Assembly: GCA_004570425.1 (NCBI GenBank)
Contig: SPQJ01000026.1
Location: 1 to 58,955, forward strand
From: Bacillus sp. AZ43
Lineage (GTDB): Bacteria > Actinomycetota > Actinomycetes > Mycobacteriales > Geodermatophilaceae
Direction: 5' to 3'
Length of the DNA stretch: 58,955 nucleotides
Shown here: positions 16,939 to 27,111 of the stretch, in pieces
How the letters are laid out: each line of letters begins with the position of its first letter
How positions within the stretch are numbered: position 1 is the stretch's first letter
Notes under the pieces: model-generated
Told to the model about the DNA's origin: nothing
Seen by the model: the letters and a program-made list of their open reading frames with translations, nothing else
The model's database searches: none
Program-made: the position numbers and the translations under genes

Positions 16939-17877
16939 TCAGTCGCGGCCGTTGCCCTGCCCGGCGCCCTTGCCGTGGGCACCGGCGCCCTTGCCGTCGC
17001 CGGTCTTCCCGCCGCTGGGCGTCGCCTTGCCGTTGCCCTTGCCGGCCGGTGCCGGGCTCACCTGCGGCTGCGGCTCCTCGACCGGCGGCGCCGCCTCCGG
17101 CGCGTCCGGGGCCAGCTCGGCGACGTCGATCCCCTCGGCCGCGAGCTGGGACTCCAGCTCGGCGTCGTCCATGCCCTTGCGGTGGGCGTGCGTGCGGACG
17201 ACCTGGCCGAAGCTCAGGCCCTCGGCCTTCAGGGCCGCCTTGAACTCCTGGTTGCCGGCGGCCTGGCTCACCCAGCCGCCGAAGGACTCCGCCTCCTGCG
17301 GGCCGAGCAGCCACACCTCCGCGTCGAAGGTGGTGGGGGCGGCCGCGTCGACCGGCGTCTCCTCCACCTGCTCCTCCGGCTCCGACTCCTCCGGGGCCGG
17401 CTCGTCGACGGGAACCTCGTCGCCGCCCGGGAGCTCGAAGGGGGTGACGGTCTCGACCGCGGTCGCGACGGTGTCCTGGACCGGACCCGGCAGGGCACCG
17501 GCCGCGCCGGCGCCGGTGACGGCGACGAGCACGACGCCGGCACCCGTGGCGGCCTGCGCGACGGCGCCGGCGGACAGGAACTTGGCGAGCAGGGCGGGGA
17601 GGATCATGGCGAGTCTTCTCCGGTTCCGGGCGGGCCTGCGCGACGGCGGGCTCCCGGCGGATGGGGCCGTCCGGGTGGACGGGCTGGGCTGGTCGGTGAG
17701 GCGACCGGTGGCCAGCAGTTCGGCGAGAGCGGCGTCGGGCCGCCCGGGCCGGGTGGCGTCCGCACGGACCGCCTCGGCGAAGGCGGCCAGCGCGGCCCCC
17801 TGCTCCGGGACGGGCCGCCCGGCGAGGTAGGCCTCGAAGGCCTCCTCGACGGCGGGATCGTCGGCTGCTGTGGTCAT
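16939..17877 (-). CDS. Probable anti-sigma membrane protein with low-complexity tail
   Basis: 312 residues directly after a sigma-factor gene (ten bases between). The N-terminal part (about 1-85) is cytosolic, acidic and helical. One membrane helix follows at about 90-125 (LLAKFLSAGAVAQAA ... GVVLVAVTGAG). The rest would be outside: a Pro/Glu-rich linker, a short helical region (FGGWVSQAAGNQEFKAAL) and a Gly/Lys/Asn-rich tail ending GAGQGNGRD. Placement and layout suggest an anti-sigma factor, but I see no zinc (ZAS) motif, so the call rests on context. Regulated proteolysis of such proteins is a common release mechanism; nothing here proves it. Confidence 0.6.
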   Translation of the reverse strand: MTTAADDPAVEEAFEAYLAGRPVPEQGAALAAFAEAVRADATRPGRPDAALAELLATGRLTDQPSPSTRTAPSAGSPPSRRPARNRRRLAMILPALLAKFLSAGAVAQAATGAGVVLVAVTGAGAAGALPGPVQDTVATAVETVTPFELPGGDEVPVDEPAPEESEPEEQVEETPVDAAAPTTFDAEVWLLGPQEAESFGGWVSQAAGNQEFKAALKAEGLSFGQVVRTHAHRKGMDDAELESQLAAEGIDVAELAPDAPEAAPPVEEPQPQVSPAPAGKGNGKATPSGGKTGDGKGAGAHGKGAGQGNGRD

Positions 17878-17887
17878 CTCGATCCCG

Positions 17888-18478
17888 TCATCGCCGGAGC
17901 GCGGGAAAAGGGTGCGCGCCCGTTCCCACCCGTTCGGAGGAGTTCTCGAGCTCGGCGCGCAGCGCCCGCAGGCCGCGCCGCTGGAGCGCCTTCACCGAGG
18001 CGACGCTGCGGCCCATGACCCGGGCGACCTGCTCGACGGTCAGGTCGGCGAGGATCCGCAGCAGGACCACGGCCCGTTGGTCCTCCGGCAGCCGCGCGCA
18101 CAGCTCGTGGACGCTCCCGGCGCCGATCCGCGCGAGCGCGTCGTCCTCGACGTCCCCACCGGGGAGCACCGCCAGCCCCTCCGGGTGGTCGGCCGCCTGC
18201 GGCCGCCGGCCCCGGCGGCGCCAGTCGTCGACGAGCCGCCGGTGGGCGATGGTGAACACCCAGGCGCGCAGCGCCTCCTCGTCCCCGCGGAATCCCGCCA
18301 GGCCCGTGAAGACCCCCAGGAAGGTCTCGCTGGCCAGGTCGTCGGGCTCGGCGGCCCCGTGCAGGCGCAGGTAGCCGGTCACCGCCGGGGAGAGGTCGCG
18401 GTAGAGCCTCTCGAACGCCCAGGCCGCCCCCGCCTGGGCCGCCGCGAGGACGTCGTCGAACGGCAGCCCCGTCGCCAT
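17888..18478 (-). CDS. Sigma-70 family (ECF) RNA polymerase sigma factor
   Basis: 196 residues with regions 2 and 4 only. Region 2 runs about 12-80: WAFERLYRDLSPAVTGYLR, DLASETFLGVFTGL and WVFTIAHRRLVDDWRRR, a clear ECF signature. Region 4 runs about 128-180: LPEDQRAVVLLRILADLTVE, then GRSVASVKALQRRGLRALR. The ATG at 18478 is preceded by GAGGGG. The next gene in the operon is the probable anti-sigma membrane protein. Together they form a regulatory pair inserted, with the UbiA gene, between carD and the LpqE-like gene. The C-terminus (GTGAHPFPALRR) is a short extension. Confidence 0.88.
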   Translation of the reverse strand: MATGLPFDDVLAAAQAGAAWAFERLYRDLSPAVTGYLRLHGAAEPDDLASETFLGVFTGLAGFRGDEEALRAWVFTIAHRRLVDDWRRRGRRPQAADHPEGLAVLPGGDVEDDALARIGAGSVHELCARLPEDQRAVVLLRILADLTVEQVARVMGRSVASVKALQRRGLRALRAELENSSERVGTGAHPFPALRR

Positions 18479-18594
18479 CCCACCCCTCTCGTCGACCCCG
18501 GTCCCTTCCTTGATCGGCAGCCGGAGCACCCGGCCGGACCGGCGACGCGCGGGACCGCGGCCTTCCCTCCGGGCGGAGCGCGGGGGGAGCCCGT

Positions 18595-18600
18595 TAGGCT
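18595..18600 (+). promoter_or_regulatory. Candidate -10 (TAGGCT) of the LpqE-like gene
   Basis: TAGGCT lies 64 bp before the GTG at 18665. It would give a leader of about 55-60 nt holding the GGAGG at 18651-18655. Confidence 0.35.
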
Positions 18601-18664
18601 CCGGAGGACCCCGCGTCACCGATCCCCGGCGGCGCGGCCCAGAGCTGTGTGGAGGTCGACGGCT

Positions 18665-19318
18665 GTGAACCGCGCGCTGCGCGCCGCCACTGTGGGCGTG
18701 CTGCTTCTGTCCCCCCTCGCGCTCTCCGCGTGCAGTGCGGGGCAGGTCACCCAGACCGCCACGCAGGAGCGCGACAAGGTCGGTGCCATGGCGCAGGTCG
18801 GTGGCATCACCATCCGGGCGGCCGAGTTCGAGAGCCCCCGGGAAGGCACGTACGCCGCCGGCGACGACGCCGAGCTGCTCATGGCGATCGTCAACAGCGG
18901 CCAGGAGGCCGACACGCTGGTGGCCGTCGAGGGCGAGGGCTTCGGCGATGCCGAGATCCAGGGCGCCGCGGCCGGCACCACCGCCTCGCCGTCCGCCGCC
19001 GGCACGACGACCGGCGTCGGGCAGACGCAGCGCCGTGCCAGCGAGATCGAGATCCCGGCGGACAGCAGCGTCTTCGTCGACGGCGACGAGGTCTCCATCA
19101 CCCTCACCGATCTCGACGAGCCTTTGACGCCGGGGCAGTTCCTGGAGATCACCCTCGTCTTCGAGAACGCCGGCGAGGTGACCCTGCCGGTGAGCGTGGA
19201 CAACCCCGACGACGAGGGCGACCGCGGCGAGGCCTTCGACTTCCACCACGAGGAGGGCCACAGCGAGGAGGGCCCGGAGGACACCGCCCGCGAGCGCGAG
19301 TCCGCCGAGGACAACTAG
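18665..19318 (+). CDS. LpqE-like lipoprotein
   Basis: 217 residues with a lipoprotein signal: hydrophobic helix GVLLLSPLALSAC and lipid-attachment Cys23. The mature part starts SAGQVTQTAT and carries a beta-sandwich ending in PLTPGQFLEITLVFENAGEV, resembling the PCu(A)C-like fold found in LpqE; a copper role is inference, since I cannot place the metal-binding residues. An Ala/Thr-rich loop sits mid-domain and the tail is His/Glu-rich (DFHHEEGHSEE). Mycobacterial lpqE occupies the same place just before radA. GTG at 18665 follows GGAGG. Confidence 0.75.
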   Translation: MNRALRAATVGVLLLSPLALSACSAGQVTQTATQERDKVGAMAQVGGITIRAAEFESPREGTYAAGDDAELLMAIVNSGQEADTLVAVEGEGFGDAEIQGAAAGTTASPSAAGTTTGVGQTQRRASEIEIPADSSVFVDGDEVSITLTDLDEPLTPGQFLEITLVFENAGEVTLPVSVDNPDDEGDRGEAFDFHHEEGHSEEGPEDTARERESAEDN

Positions 19319-19364
19319 TCCCGGCCCGGCCCGCCGCCTCCCGGGAACTGTCGTCCCCCGGGGT

Positions 19365-19370
19365 TAGCGT
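19365..19370 (+). promoter_or_regulatory. Leaderless -10 box (TAGCGT) of radA
   Basis: TAGCGT lies six nt before the GTG at 19377, with no ribosome-binding sequence between. Confidence 0.5.
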
Positions 19371-19376
19371 CGCGGC

Positions 19377-20744
19377 GTGCCGCCCGCTGGAGTGAAGTCC
19401 GCCCGTCCCGCCCACCGCTGCACCGAGTGCGGCTACGCCTCGGCCAAGTGGGTCGGACGCTGCCCCGAGTGCCAGGCGTGGGGGACGATCGAGGAGGCGG
19501 GCACGCCCGCTGCCGCGCTCCGCGCCGTCCCCGCCGGGCCGGTCACCGCACCCGCCCGCCCCATCGCGCAGGTCGAGCTCGCCGGCGCCCGCGCCGTGCC
19601 CACCGGCATCGCGGAGTTCGACCGCGTGCTGGGCGGCGGGCTCGTCCCGGGCGCGGTCCTCCTGGTCGCCGGCGAGCCCGGGGTCGGCAAGTCCACGCTG
19701 CTGCTCGAGGTCGCCCACCGGGTGGCGGAGCGCAACGGTCCGGCCCTCGTGGTGTCCGGCGAGGAGTCGGCCGGGCAGGTCCGGCTGCGCGCCGAGCGGA
19801 TCGGCGCCCTGCACGAGCAGCTCTACCTGGCCGCCGAGACGGAGCTGTCCGCCGTCCTGGCCCACGTCGAGCAGGTGAACCCGAGCCTGCTGATCCTCGA
19901 CAGCGTCCAGACCGTCCGGTCCCCGGCCGTCGACGGCACCGACGGCGGGGCCAGCCAGGTCCGCGCCGTGGCCGGCGCCCTGACCGCCGTCGCGAAGAGC
20001 CGCGGGATGACGACGATCCTCGTCGGGCACGTCACCAAGGACGGCGCGATCGCCGGCCCGCGCACGCTGGAGCACCTCGTCGACGTCGTCGTGTCCTTCG
20101 ACGGGGAGCGGCACTCGACGCTGCGCCTGGTGCGCGCCACCAAGAACCGGTTCGGCCCGGCCGACGAGATCGGCTGCTTCGAGATCGGCGACACCGGCGT
20201 GGTCGGCGTCCCCGACCCGTCGGCCTTGTTCGTCTCCCGGCGCACCGCGCCGGTGCCGGGCAGCTGCGTCACCGTGACCATGGAGGGCAGCCGGCCGCTG
20301 CTCGCCGAGGTCCAGGCCCTCGTGGCGAGCACCGGTGGCGGAGGATCACCACGGCGGGCCGTGAGCGGCCTGGACGCTCAGCGCGTCGCCATGGTGAACG
20401 CCGTGGTCGAACGCCGCGGCGGGGTCAAGCTCGCCGACGCCGACGTCTTCGCCGCCTCCGTGGGCGGCGTCCGCATCGCCGAGCCGGCCGCAGACCTGGC
20501 GCTCGCGCTCGCGATCGCCTCCGCCGCCCGCGACCGCGCGCTTCCCGAGGGCATGGTCGCGCTGGGCGAGGTCGGGCTGTCGGGCGAGATCCGCCGGGTC
20601 GGCGGGGCCGGGCGGCGGCTGGCGGAGGCCGCCCGCCAGGGCTACACGGCCGCGCTCGTGCCGCCGGACTCCGGAGCGGCGCCGTCCGGCATGCGGCTGA
20701 TCGAGGTCCCCGACCTGGGTGCCGCCTTCCACCGCCTCTTCTAG
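19377..20744 (+). CDS. radA: DNA repair protein RadA
   Basis: 455 residues with the full RadA layout. A four-Cys zinc finger is at the N-terminus (Cys15, Cys18, Cys29, Cys32). The RecA-like ATPase has Walker A GEPGVGKST (about 99-107) and Walker B LLILDSVQ. The KNRFG motif (256-260) is unique to RadA/Sms, and a Lon-protease-like C-terminal domain follows. It drives branch migration of recombination intermediates. disA follows 113 bp downstream on the same strand. In B. subtilis RadA modulates DisA cyclase activity, so adjacency is functionally sensible. The GTG start fits the leaderless box. Confidence 0.93.
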   Translation: MPPAGVKSARPAHRCTECGYASAKWVGRCPECQAWGTIEEAGTPAAALRAVPAGPVTAPARPIAQVELAGARAVPTGIAEFDRVLGGGLVPGAVLLVAGEPGVGKSTLLLEVAHRVAERNGPALVVSGEESAGQVRLRAERIGALHEQLYLAAETELSAVLAHVEQVNPSLLILDSVQTVRSPAVDGTDGGASQVRAVAGALTAVAKSRGMTTILVGHVTKDGAIAGPRTLEHLVDVVVSFDGERHSTLRLVRATKNRFGPADEIGCFEIGDTGVVGVPDPSALFVSRRTAPVPGSCVTVTMEGSRPLLAEVQALVASTGGGGSPRRAVSGLDAQRVAMVNAVVERRGGVKLADADVFAASVGGVRIAEPAADLALALAIASAARDRALPEGMVALGEVGLSGEIRRVGGAGRRLAEAARQGYTAALVPPDSGAAPSGMRLIEVPDLGAAFHRLF

Positions 20745-20821
20745 ATCTCTAGAGTCTCGTTCGACGACGCGGTGGCGCCGACCCGGCACCCCGCGCCACG
20801 ACCAGGGCCGTCCGCGACACG

Positions 20822-20827
20822 TAGACT
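20822..20827 (+). promoter_or_regulatory. Candidate -10 (TAGACT) of disA
   Basis: TAGACT lies 30 bp before the disA GTG at 20858, leaving a short leader that contains AGGAG. disA may therefore have its own promoter in the radA-disA gap. Confidence 0.45.
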
Positions 20828-20857
20828 CAGCCCATCACTCGACCGTCAGGAGCGCTG

Positions 20858-21943
20858 GTGCCCACCGAGGTGGATCCCGAGGTCGCGTTGCGCGAACTCC
20901 TCGGCCGCATCGCCCCGGGGACGGCGCTCCGCGACGGGTTGGAGCGCATCCTGGCCGGCCGCACCGGCGCGCTCATCGTGCTCGGCTACGACCGGGTGGT
21001 CGAGTCGCTGTGCACCGGCGGCTTCGCCCTCGACGTCGCCCTGTCGGCGACCCGGCTGCGCGAGCTGGCGAAGATGGACGGCGCGGTGATCGTCTCCTAC
21101 GACGGCACCCGGATCGTCCGCGCCGGCGTGCACCTGATGCCCGACCCGACGATCCCCACCGAGGAGTCGGGCACCCGGCACCGCACGGCCGAGCGGGTCG
21201 CCCTGCAGACCGGCTTCCCGGTGATCTCGGTGAGCCAGTCGATGCACATCATCAGCGTGTACGTCGCCGGGCGGCGCTACACGCTGGAGCACCCGACCAC
21301 GATCCTGGCCCGCGCCAACCAGGCCCTGGCGGCGCTGGAGCGCTACAAGCTGCGCCTGGACGAGGTGGCCAGCACGCTGTCGGCGCTCGAGATCGAGGAC
21401 CTCGTGACGGTCCGCGACGCGATGAGCGTGAGCCAGCGGCTGGAGATGGTCCGCCGCATCGCCGACGAGATCGAGGGATTCGTCGTCGAGCTGGGCACCG
21501 ACGGCCGCCTGCTCGCCCTCCAGCTCGACGAGATGCTGGCCGGGGTCGAGGAGGACCGCGGCCTGCTGGTCCGCGACTACCTGCCCGGCGGGGGTCGCCG
21601 TCCGCGTTCGATCGACCAGGTGCTCACCGACCTCCGGGCGCTGACGGCCACCGAGCTGCTCGACCTGTCGGCCGTCGCCCGCTGCTACGGGCTGCCCACC
21701 TCCCCCGACGCGCTCGACTCCCCCGTCAGCCCGCGCGGCTACCGGCTGCTCAACCGGGTGCCGCGGCTGCCGTCGGGGATCATCGACCGGCTCGTCGAGC
21801 ACTTCGGCGGGCTGCAGAAGCTGCTCGCCGCCACGATCGAGGACCTCCTGGCCGTGGAGGGCGTGGGCGAGGCGCGGGCGCGGGGCATCCGCGAGGGCCT
21901 CTCCCGGCTGGCCGAGACCTCGATCCTCGACCGCTACAGCTAG
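20858..21943 (+). CDS. disA: DNA integrity scanning diadenylate cyclase DisA
   Basis: 361 residues. The N-terminal DAC domain makes cyclic di-AMP from two ATP. Its active-site motifs are present as DGA (74-76) and RHRT (107-110). A helical linker follows, then a C-terminal helix-hairpin-helix DNA-binding domain ([20 protein letters not shown] ... [12 protein letters not shown]). The protein scans DNA and adjusts c-di-AMP to DNA state; c-di-AMP in turn controls potassium and osmotic balance. GTG at 20858 follows CAGGAG. Its stop TAG shares the four bases CTAG with the stop of the convergent gene. Confidence 0.94.
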   Translation: MPTEVDPEVALRELLGRIAPGTALRDGLERILAGRTGALIVLGYDRVVESLCTGGFALDVALSATRLRELAKMDGAVIVSYDGTRIVRAGVHLMPDPTIPTEESGTRHRTAERVALQTGFPVISVSQSMHIISVYVAGRRYTLEHPTTILARANQALAALERYKLRLDEVASTLSALEIEDLVTVRDAMSVSQRLEMVRRIADEIEGFVVELGTDGRLLALQLDEMLAGVEEDRGLLVRDYLPGGGRRPRSIDQVLTDLRALTATELLDLSAVARCYGLPTSPDALDSPVSPRGYRLLNRVPRLPSGIIDRLVEHFGGLQKLLAATIEDLLAVEGVGEARARGIREGLSRLAETSILDRYS

Positions 21944-22605
21944 CCGACCGTGAGCGGGACCTCCGCCGACACCTTGGTGTCCAGCCGGGCCCGCAGCAGG
22001 TAGGTGCCCGGCGCCGGCGTCCGGCGGGGCGCCGTGCAGGTCGGCTCGCTGGTGAGCCCGCCCCACACCAGCGGGAGCGTCACCACCTCACCGGGGGCCA
22101 GGGTGCGCGGGTCGCTGCTCGTCTCGGGGAAGCAGTCGTTGCTGCCCCACACGCGGACGCCGGCCCCGTCGGTCAAGACGAACTCCTGCAGCTGCTTGTC
22201 CAGCGACCGCACGCAGGGCACCGCCGACACGTTCGCGACCGCCAGCTCGAAGGTGGGCTTGCTGCCGGCGGCCACGCTGCCTGGCGCCCGCACCTCCACG
22301 GTGATCATGTCGTCGGCGCAGGGCCCGCCCGCGGCCGGCCCGGCGGGCGCCGCCACGGGCTGCTCCGCGGCGGCGTCGACGCCCGGGGGGCCGGGCGTCG
22401 CGACGGCGCCCAGCGAGGGCACCACCCGCTCCAGCGCGGGCTCGGGAGCGGGACCGGCGTCGGAGGCCGCGGCCCCGTCCCGGTCGGTCAGCAGCGTGAC
22501 GCCCAGCCACCCGGCGCCCCCCAGCACCGCCAGCAGCACGAGCAGCACGACCGCCCGCCGCCGCCAGTAGACGCGCGCAGGCAGCTCGCCGACCGGGTGC
22601 AGCAC
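21940..22605 (-). CDS. Membrane-anchored beta-sandwich protein (Rv3587c-like)
   Basis: 221 residues. A short cytoplasmic N-terminus ([17 protein letters not shown]) leads into one membrane helix (about 18-38). A Pro/Ala-rich extracellular linker follows, then a domain with four cysteines (PCADD, VPCVRS, NDCFPE, PTCTAP) and a closing strand [18 protein letters not shown]. The fold resembles small secreted actinobacterial beta-sandwich proteins. The position after disA matches mycobacterial Rv3587c, a membrane protein reported as linked to cell-envelope fitness; function here is not established. GTG at 22605 is chosen because TACCGT lies seven nt upstream; the longer GTG at 22671 would leave only 11 bp to divergent mutY. 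Confidence 0.75.
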   Translation of the reverse strand: MLHPVGELPARVYWRRRAVVLLVLLAVLGGAGWLGVTLLTDRDGAAASDAGPAPEPALERVVPSLGAVATPGPPGVDAAAEQPVAAPAGPAAGGPCADDMITVEVRAPGSVAAGSKPTFELAVANVSAVPCVRSLDKQLQEFVLTDGAGVRVWGSNDCFPETSSDPRTLAPGEVVTLPLVWGGLTSEPTCTAPRRTPAPGTYLLRARLDTKVSAEVPLTVG

Positions 22606-22612
22606 GCCGGGA

Positions 22613-22618
22613 ACGGTA
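22613..22618 (-). promoter_or_regulatory. Leaderless -10 box (TACCGT) of the Rv3587c-like gene
   Basis: TACCGT on the minus strand, seven nt before the GTG at 22605. It decides the start of this gene. Confidence 0.5.
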
Positions 22619-22682
22619 GTGGGCGCCCCGGTGCCGGGAGGCACCGGCACGCCGCTCCCCGGGGACGGCACACTGGTCCCCC

Positions 22683-23570
22683 GTGACCAGCAGCCCGACG
22701 GCCGGCCCGGCGGCCGGTGAGGCCATCGTCGACTGGTACGCCACGGCGGCCCGGGACCTCCCCTGGCGCCGTCCCGGCGTCGACGCGTGGGCCGTCCTCG
22801 TCAGCGAGGTGATGCTGCAGCAGACGCCGGTCGCCCGCGTGGAACCGGTCTGGCGGGAGTGGATGGCGCGGTGGCCCACGCCGGCCGACCTGGCGGCCGT
22901 GGCGCCGGCCGACGTCATCCGCGCGTGGGGCAAGCTCGGCTACCCGCGCCGGGCGCTGCGGCTGCGCGAGGCCGCCGCGGCGGTCGTGGAGCGGCACGGC
23001 GGCGTCGTCCCGTCCGACGTGGCCGCACTGGAGGCCCTCCCGGGCATCGGGACGTACACGGCCCGGGCGGTGGCCTGCTTCGGCTACGGGCAGCCGCAGC
23101 CGGTGGTCGACACCAACGTCCGGCGGGTGGTGGCCCGGCTCGTGCACGGCCGCGCGGAGGCGGGCAACGCGCGCGCCTCCGACCTGGCCGACATCGCCGC
23201 GCTCACCCCGCCCGATCCCGGCCGCGCGACCCGGTTCTCGGTCGCGGCCATGGAGCTGGGCGCGCTGGTCTGCGTCGCGCGCACGCCCCGGTGCGGCGCC
23301 TGCCCCGTCCGGGACCGGTGCGCCTGGCGGCTGGCGGGTTCCCCCGCGCACGATGGGCCGGCGCGCCGGGTGCAGCGGTTCGCCGGGACCGACCGCCAGG
23401 TGCGCGGCCGGCTGCTCGACGTCCTGCGGGCGGCGCACGAGCCGGTGGACGCCGCCGCCCTCGACGCCACCTGGGACGACGCGGTGCAGCGCGGCCGCTG
23501 CCTGGACTCGCTGCTCACCGACGGCCTGGTCGAGCAGACCGCCGACGGCCTCTTCCGCCTCCCCTCCTGA
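22683..23570 (+). CDS. mutY: A/G-specific adenine glycosylase MutY
   Basis: 295 residues. MutY removes adenine mispaired with 8-oxoguanine. The catalytic pair is visible as Glu in VSEVMLQQTPV (about 42) and Asp143 in PVVDTNVRR, with the helix-hairpin-helix LPGIGTYTARAVACF between. The 4Fe-4S cluster motif Cys-x6-Cys-x2-Cys-x5-Cys is complete (Cys197, 204, 207, 213). The C-terminal region (about 225-295) is much shorter than the MutT-like domain of E. coli MutY and looks like a winged-helix remnant; this is usual in actinobacteria. The GTG start has no ribosome site. An imperfect -10 (CACACT) eight nt upstream suggests a leaderless transcript. Confidence 0.9.
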   Translation: MTSSPTAGPAAGEAIVDWYATAARDLPWRRPGVDAWAVLVSEVMLQQTPVARVEPVWREWMARWPTPADLAAVAPADVIRAWGKLGYPRRALRLREAAAAVVERHGGVVPSDVAALEALPGIGTYTARAVACFGYGQPQPVVDTNVRRVVARLVHGRAEAGNARASDLADIAALTPPDPGRATRFSVAAMELGALVCVARTPRCGACPVRDRCAWRLAGSPAHDGPARRVQRFAGTDRQVRGRLLDVLRAAHEPVDAAALDATWDDAVQRGRCLDSLLTDGLVEQTADGLFRLPS

Positions 23571-23578
23571 CGACCCCC

Positions 23579-23602
23579 TGCCGAGATCCCGTGATCTCGG
23601 CA
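23579..23602. repeat. REP-like palindrome, copy 1
   Basis: TGCCGAGATC and GATCTCGGCA flank four bases, beginning nine nt after the mutY stop. It could double as a mutY terminator. The core is repeated 21 bp further on. Confidence 0.5.
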
Positions 23603-23622
23603 GTTCGGGGCCGGTGATGTGC

Positions 23623-23640
23623 CGAGATCGCGCGATCTCG
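23623..23640. repeat. REP-like palindrome, copy 2
   Basis: CGAGATCGCGCGATCTCG is a perfect 18-bp palindrome. It shares CCGAGATC and GATCTCG with copy 1. Confidence 0.5.
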
Positions 23641-23662
23641 ACTGGGGGGGACCGAGCGGCAG

Positions 23663-23713
23663 GGACGACGGAGGGGCCGCCTCCCTCACGGGAGACGGCC
23701 CCTCCGGTCGTCC
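23663..23713 (-). terminator. Terminator of clpC
   Basis: A long hairpin starts nine nt past the clpC stop. Inner arms 23671-23685 and 23690-23704 pair with one mismatch around a TCAC loop. The stem can extend with GGACGAC/GTCGTCC outside. There is no T-run, as usual in high-GC actinobacteria. It may also stop mutY transcripts from the other side. Confidence 0.7.
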
Positions 23714-23721
23714 TGCGGGTG

Positions 23722-26253
<2,532 letters not shown>

Positions 26254-26353
26254 CTGCTGCTTCTCCTTCGACCGGCTGGTCCGGCACTGTCCTTCCCTGG
26301 TCTGGGGAAGGAGCACCCGACATCCGTCGGCGCTGGGGGGCACCGGTCTTTCC

Positions 26354-26359
26354 ACTGTA
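26354..26359 (-). promoter_or_regulatory. Candidate -10 (TACAGT) of clpC
   Basis: TACAGT on the minus strand would give a leader of about 95 nt before the clpC ATG at 26253. The -35 is weak. Confidence 0.35.
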
Positions 26360-26527
26360 GTCGCGGACCACGCCGTCCCGTCGCGTGTGCACGGAGGCGG
26401 TGGGTGGCTGCCCGTTCCAACCGATGGTGCCGGGGTGGTGTTCCGGTGCCGTTACGCCGACAGCGGACGCCGGCGTCGGCGCAGGTAGCCCTCCCACCCG
26501 CGGCCCGGGAGACCCCGGGGACGACGA

Positions 26528-26558
26528 CGGCCCGGCTCCCCCACGGGGAGCCGGGCCG
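26528..26558 (-). terminator. Terminator of lsr2
   Basis: A perfect 14-bp stem (26528-26541 with 26545-26558) and a CAC loop, 49 nt past the lsr2 stop. It is the strongest short hairpin in the window and is symmetric enough to work in both directions. Confidence 0.75.
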
Positions 26559-26606
26559 GCCGGCGCGCGGACACGCGCGGATGTCACAAGGACATCACGG
26601 GACGCT

Positions 26607-26951
26607 TCAGTGCGCGGCCTCGTAGGCCTCGACGACGCTGGCCGGGATGCGGCCGCGGTCGCTGACCGCGTGGCCGTTCTTGCGGGCCCAGTCGCGGATG
26701 GCGCCGGCCTGCTCGCGGTCCATGCGACCGCCGGTGGCACGGCTGCGCCCGCCACCGGAGGCGCGGGTGCCGCGGCCCACCTTGCGGGCAGCGGAGACGT
26801 AACGGGCGAAGGCGTCGCGCATCTCCTTGGCGTTCTTCTCCGCCAGGTCGATCTCGTACGAGGTGCCGTCGAGGGAGAAACTCACCGTCTCGTCGGCCGG
26901 CAGGTTCTCGTCGAGGTCGTCGCTCAGGATGACCTGAACCTTGCGCGCCAT
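26607..26951 (-). CDS. lsr2: Nucleoid-associated protein Lsr2
   Basis: 114 residues, normal for Lsr2. The N-terminal dimerisation domain (about 1-58) starts [17 protein letters not shown] basic linker with AGGGRSR-type residues follows. The C-terminal DNA-binding domain ends in [20 protein letters not shown], where RGR inserts into the minor groove of AT-rich DNA. Lsr2 silences foreign and virulence genes, the actinobacterial counterpart of H-NS. The ATG at 26951 follows GAGGA. It lies between lysS and clpC, as in mycobacteria, with its own terminator. Confidence 0.95.
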   Translation of the reverse strand: MARKVQVILSDDLDENLPADETVSFSLDGTSYEIDLAEKNAKEMRDAFARYVSAARKVGRGTRASGGGRSRATGGRMDREQAGAIRDWARKNGHAVSDRGRIPASVVEAYEAAH

Positions 26952-27111
26952 TTATGGTCCTCACTTCTCGCAGTGGCCCGGGAGCCGAACGGAATGGACG
27001 CCCGGGAGGGGCGACACATCCATTACATCACAGCGTCGCGCCATTTACGCCACGTACTCCCCTTACCGCCCCGAAAGGATTGGTAACGAGCCCGAGTCGT
27101 TCCCGTGCGTG

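Larger units (their letters stand above)
26254..26606. other. 353-bp intergenic region between clpC and lsr2
   Basis: Both neighbours read on the minus strand. The clpC side holds its leader and a candidate TACAGT -10 (26354-26359). The lsr2 side holds a strong terminator hairpin (26528-26558). The middle (about 26400-26520) shows no recognisable gene or motif. I looked for a ClgR box before clpC and found none I could defend. Confidence 0.6.

Noticed and set aside
22605-22671. Longer N-terminus for the Rv3587c-like protein from GTG at 22671.
   Set aside because: The extra residues are a Pro/Gly tail, no signal precedes that GTG, and TACCGT seven nt before GTG at 22605 supports the shorter form.
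26254-26420. A ClgR-type operator before clpC.
   Set aside because: I found GCG-N6-GCG-like pieces but nothing close to the reported operator that would not be expected by chance in this composition.
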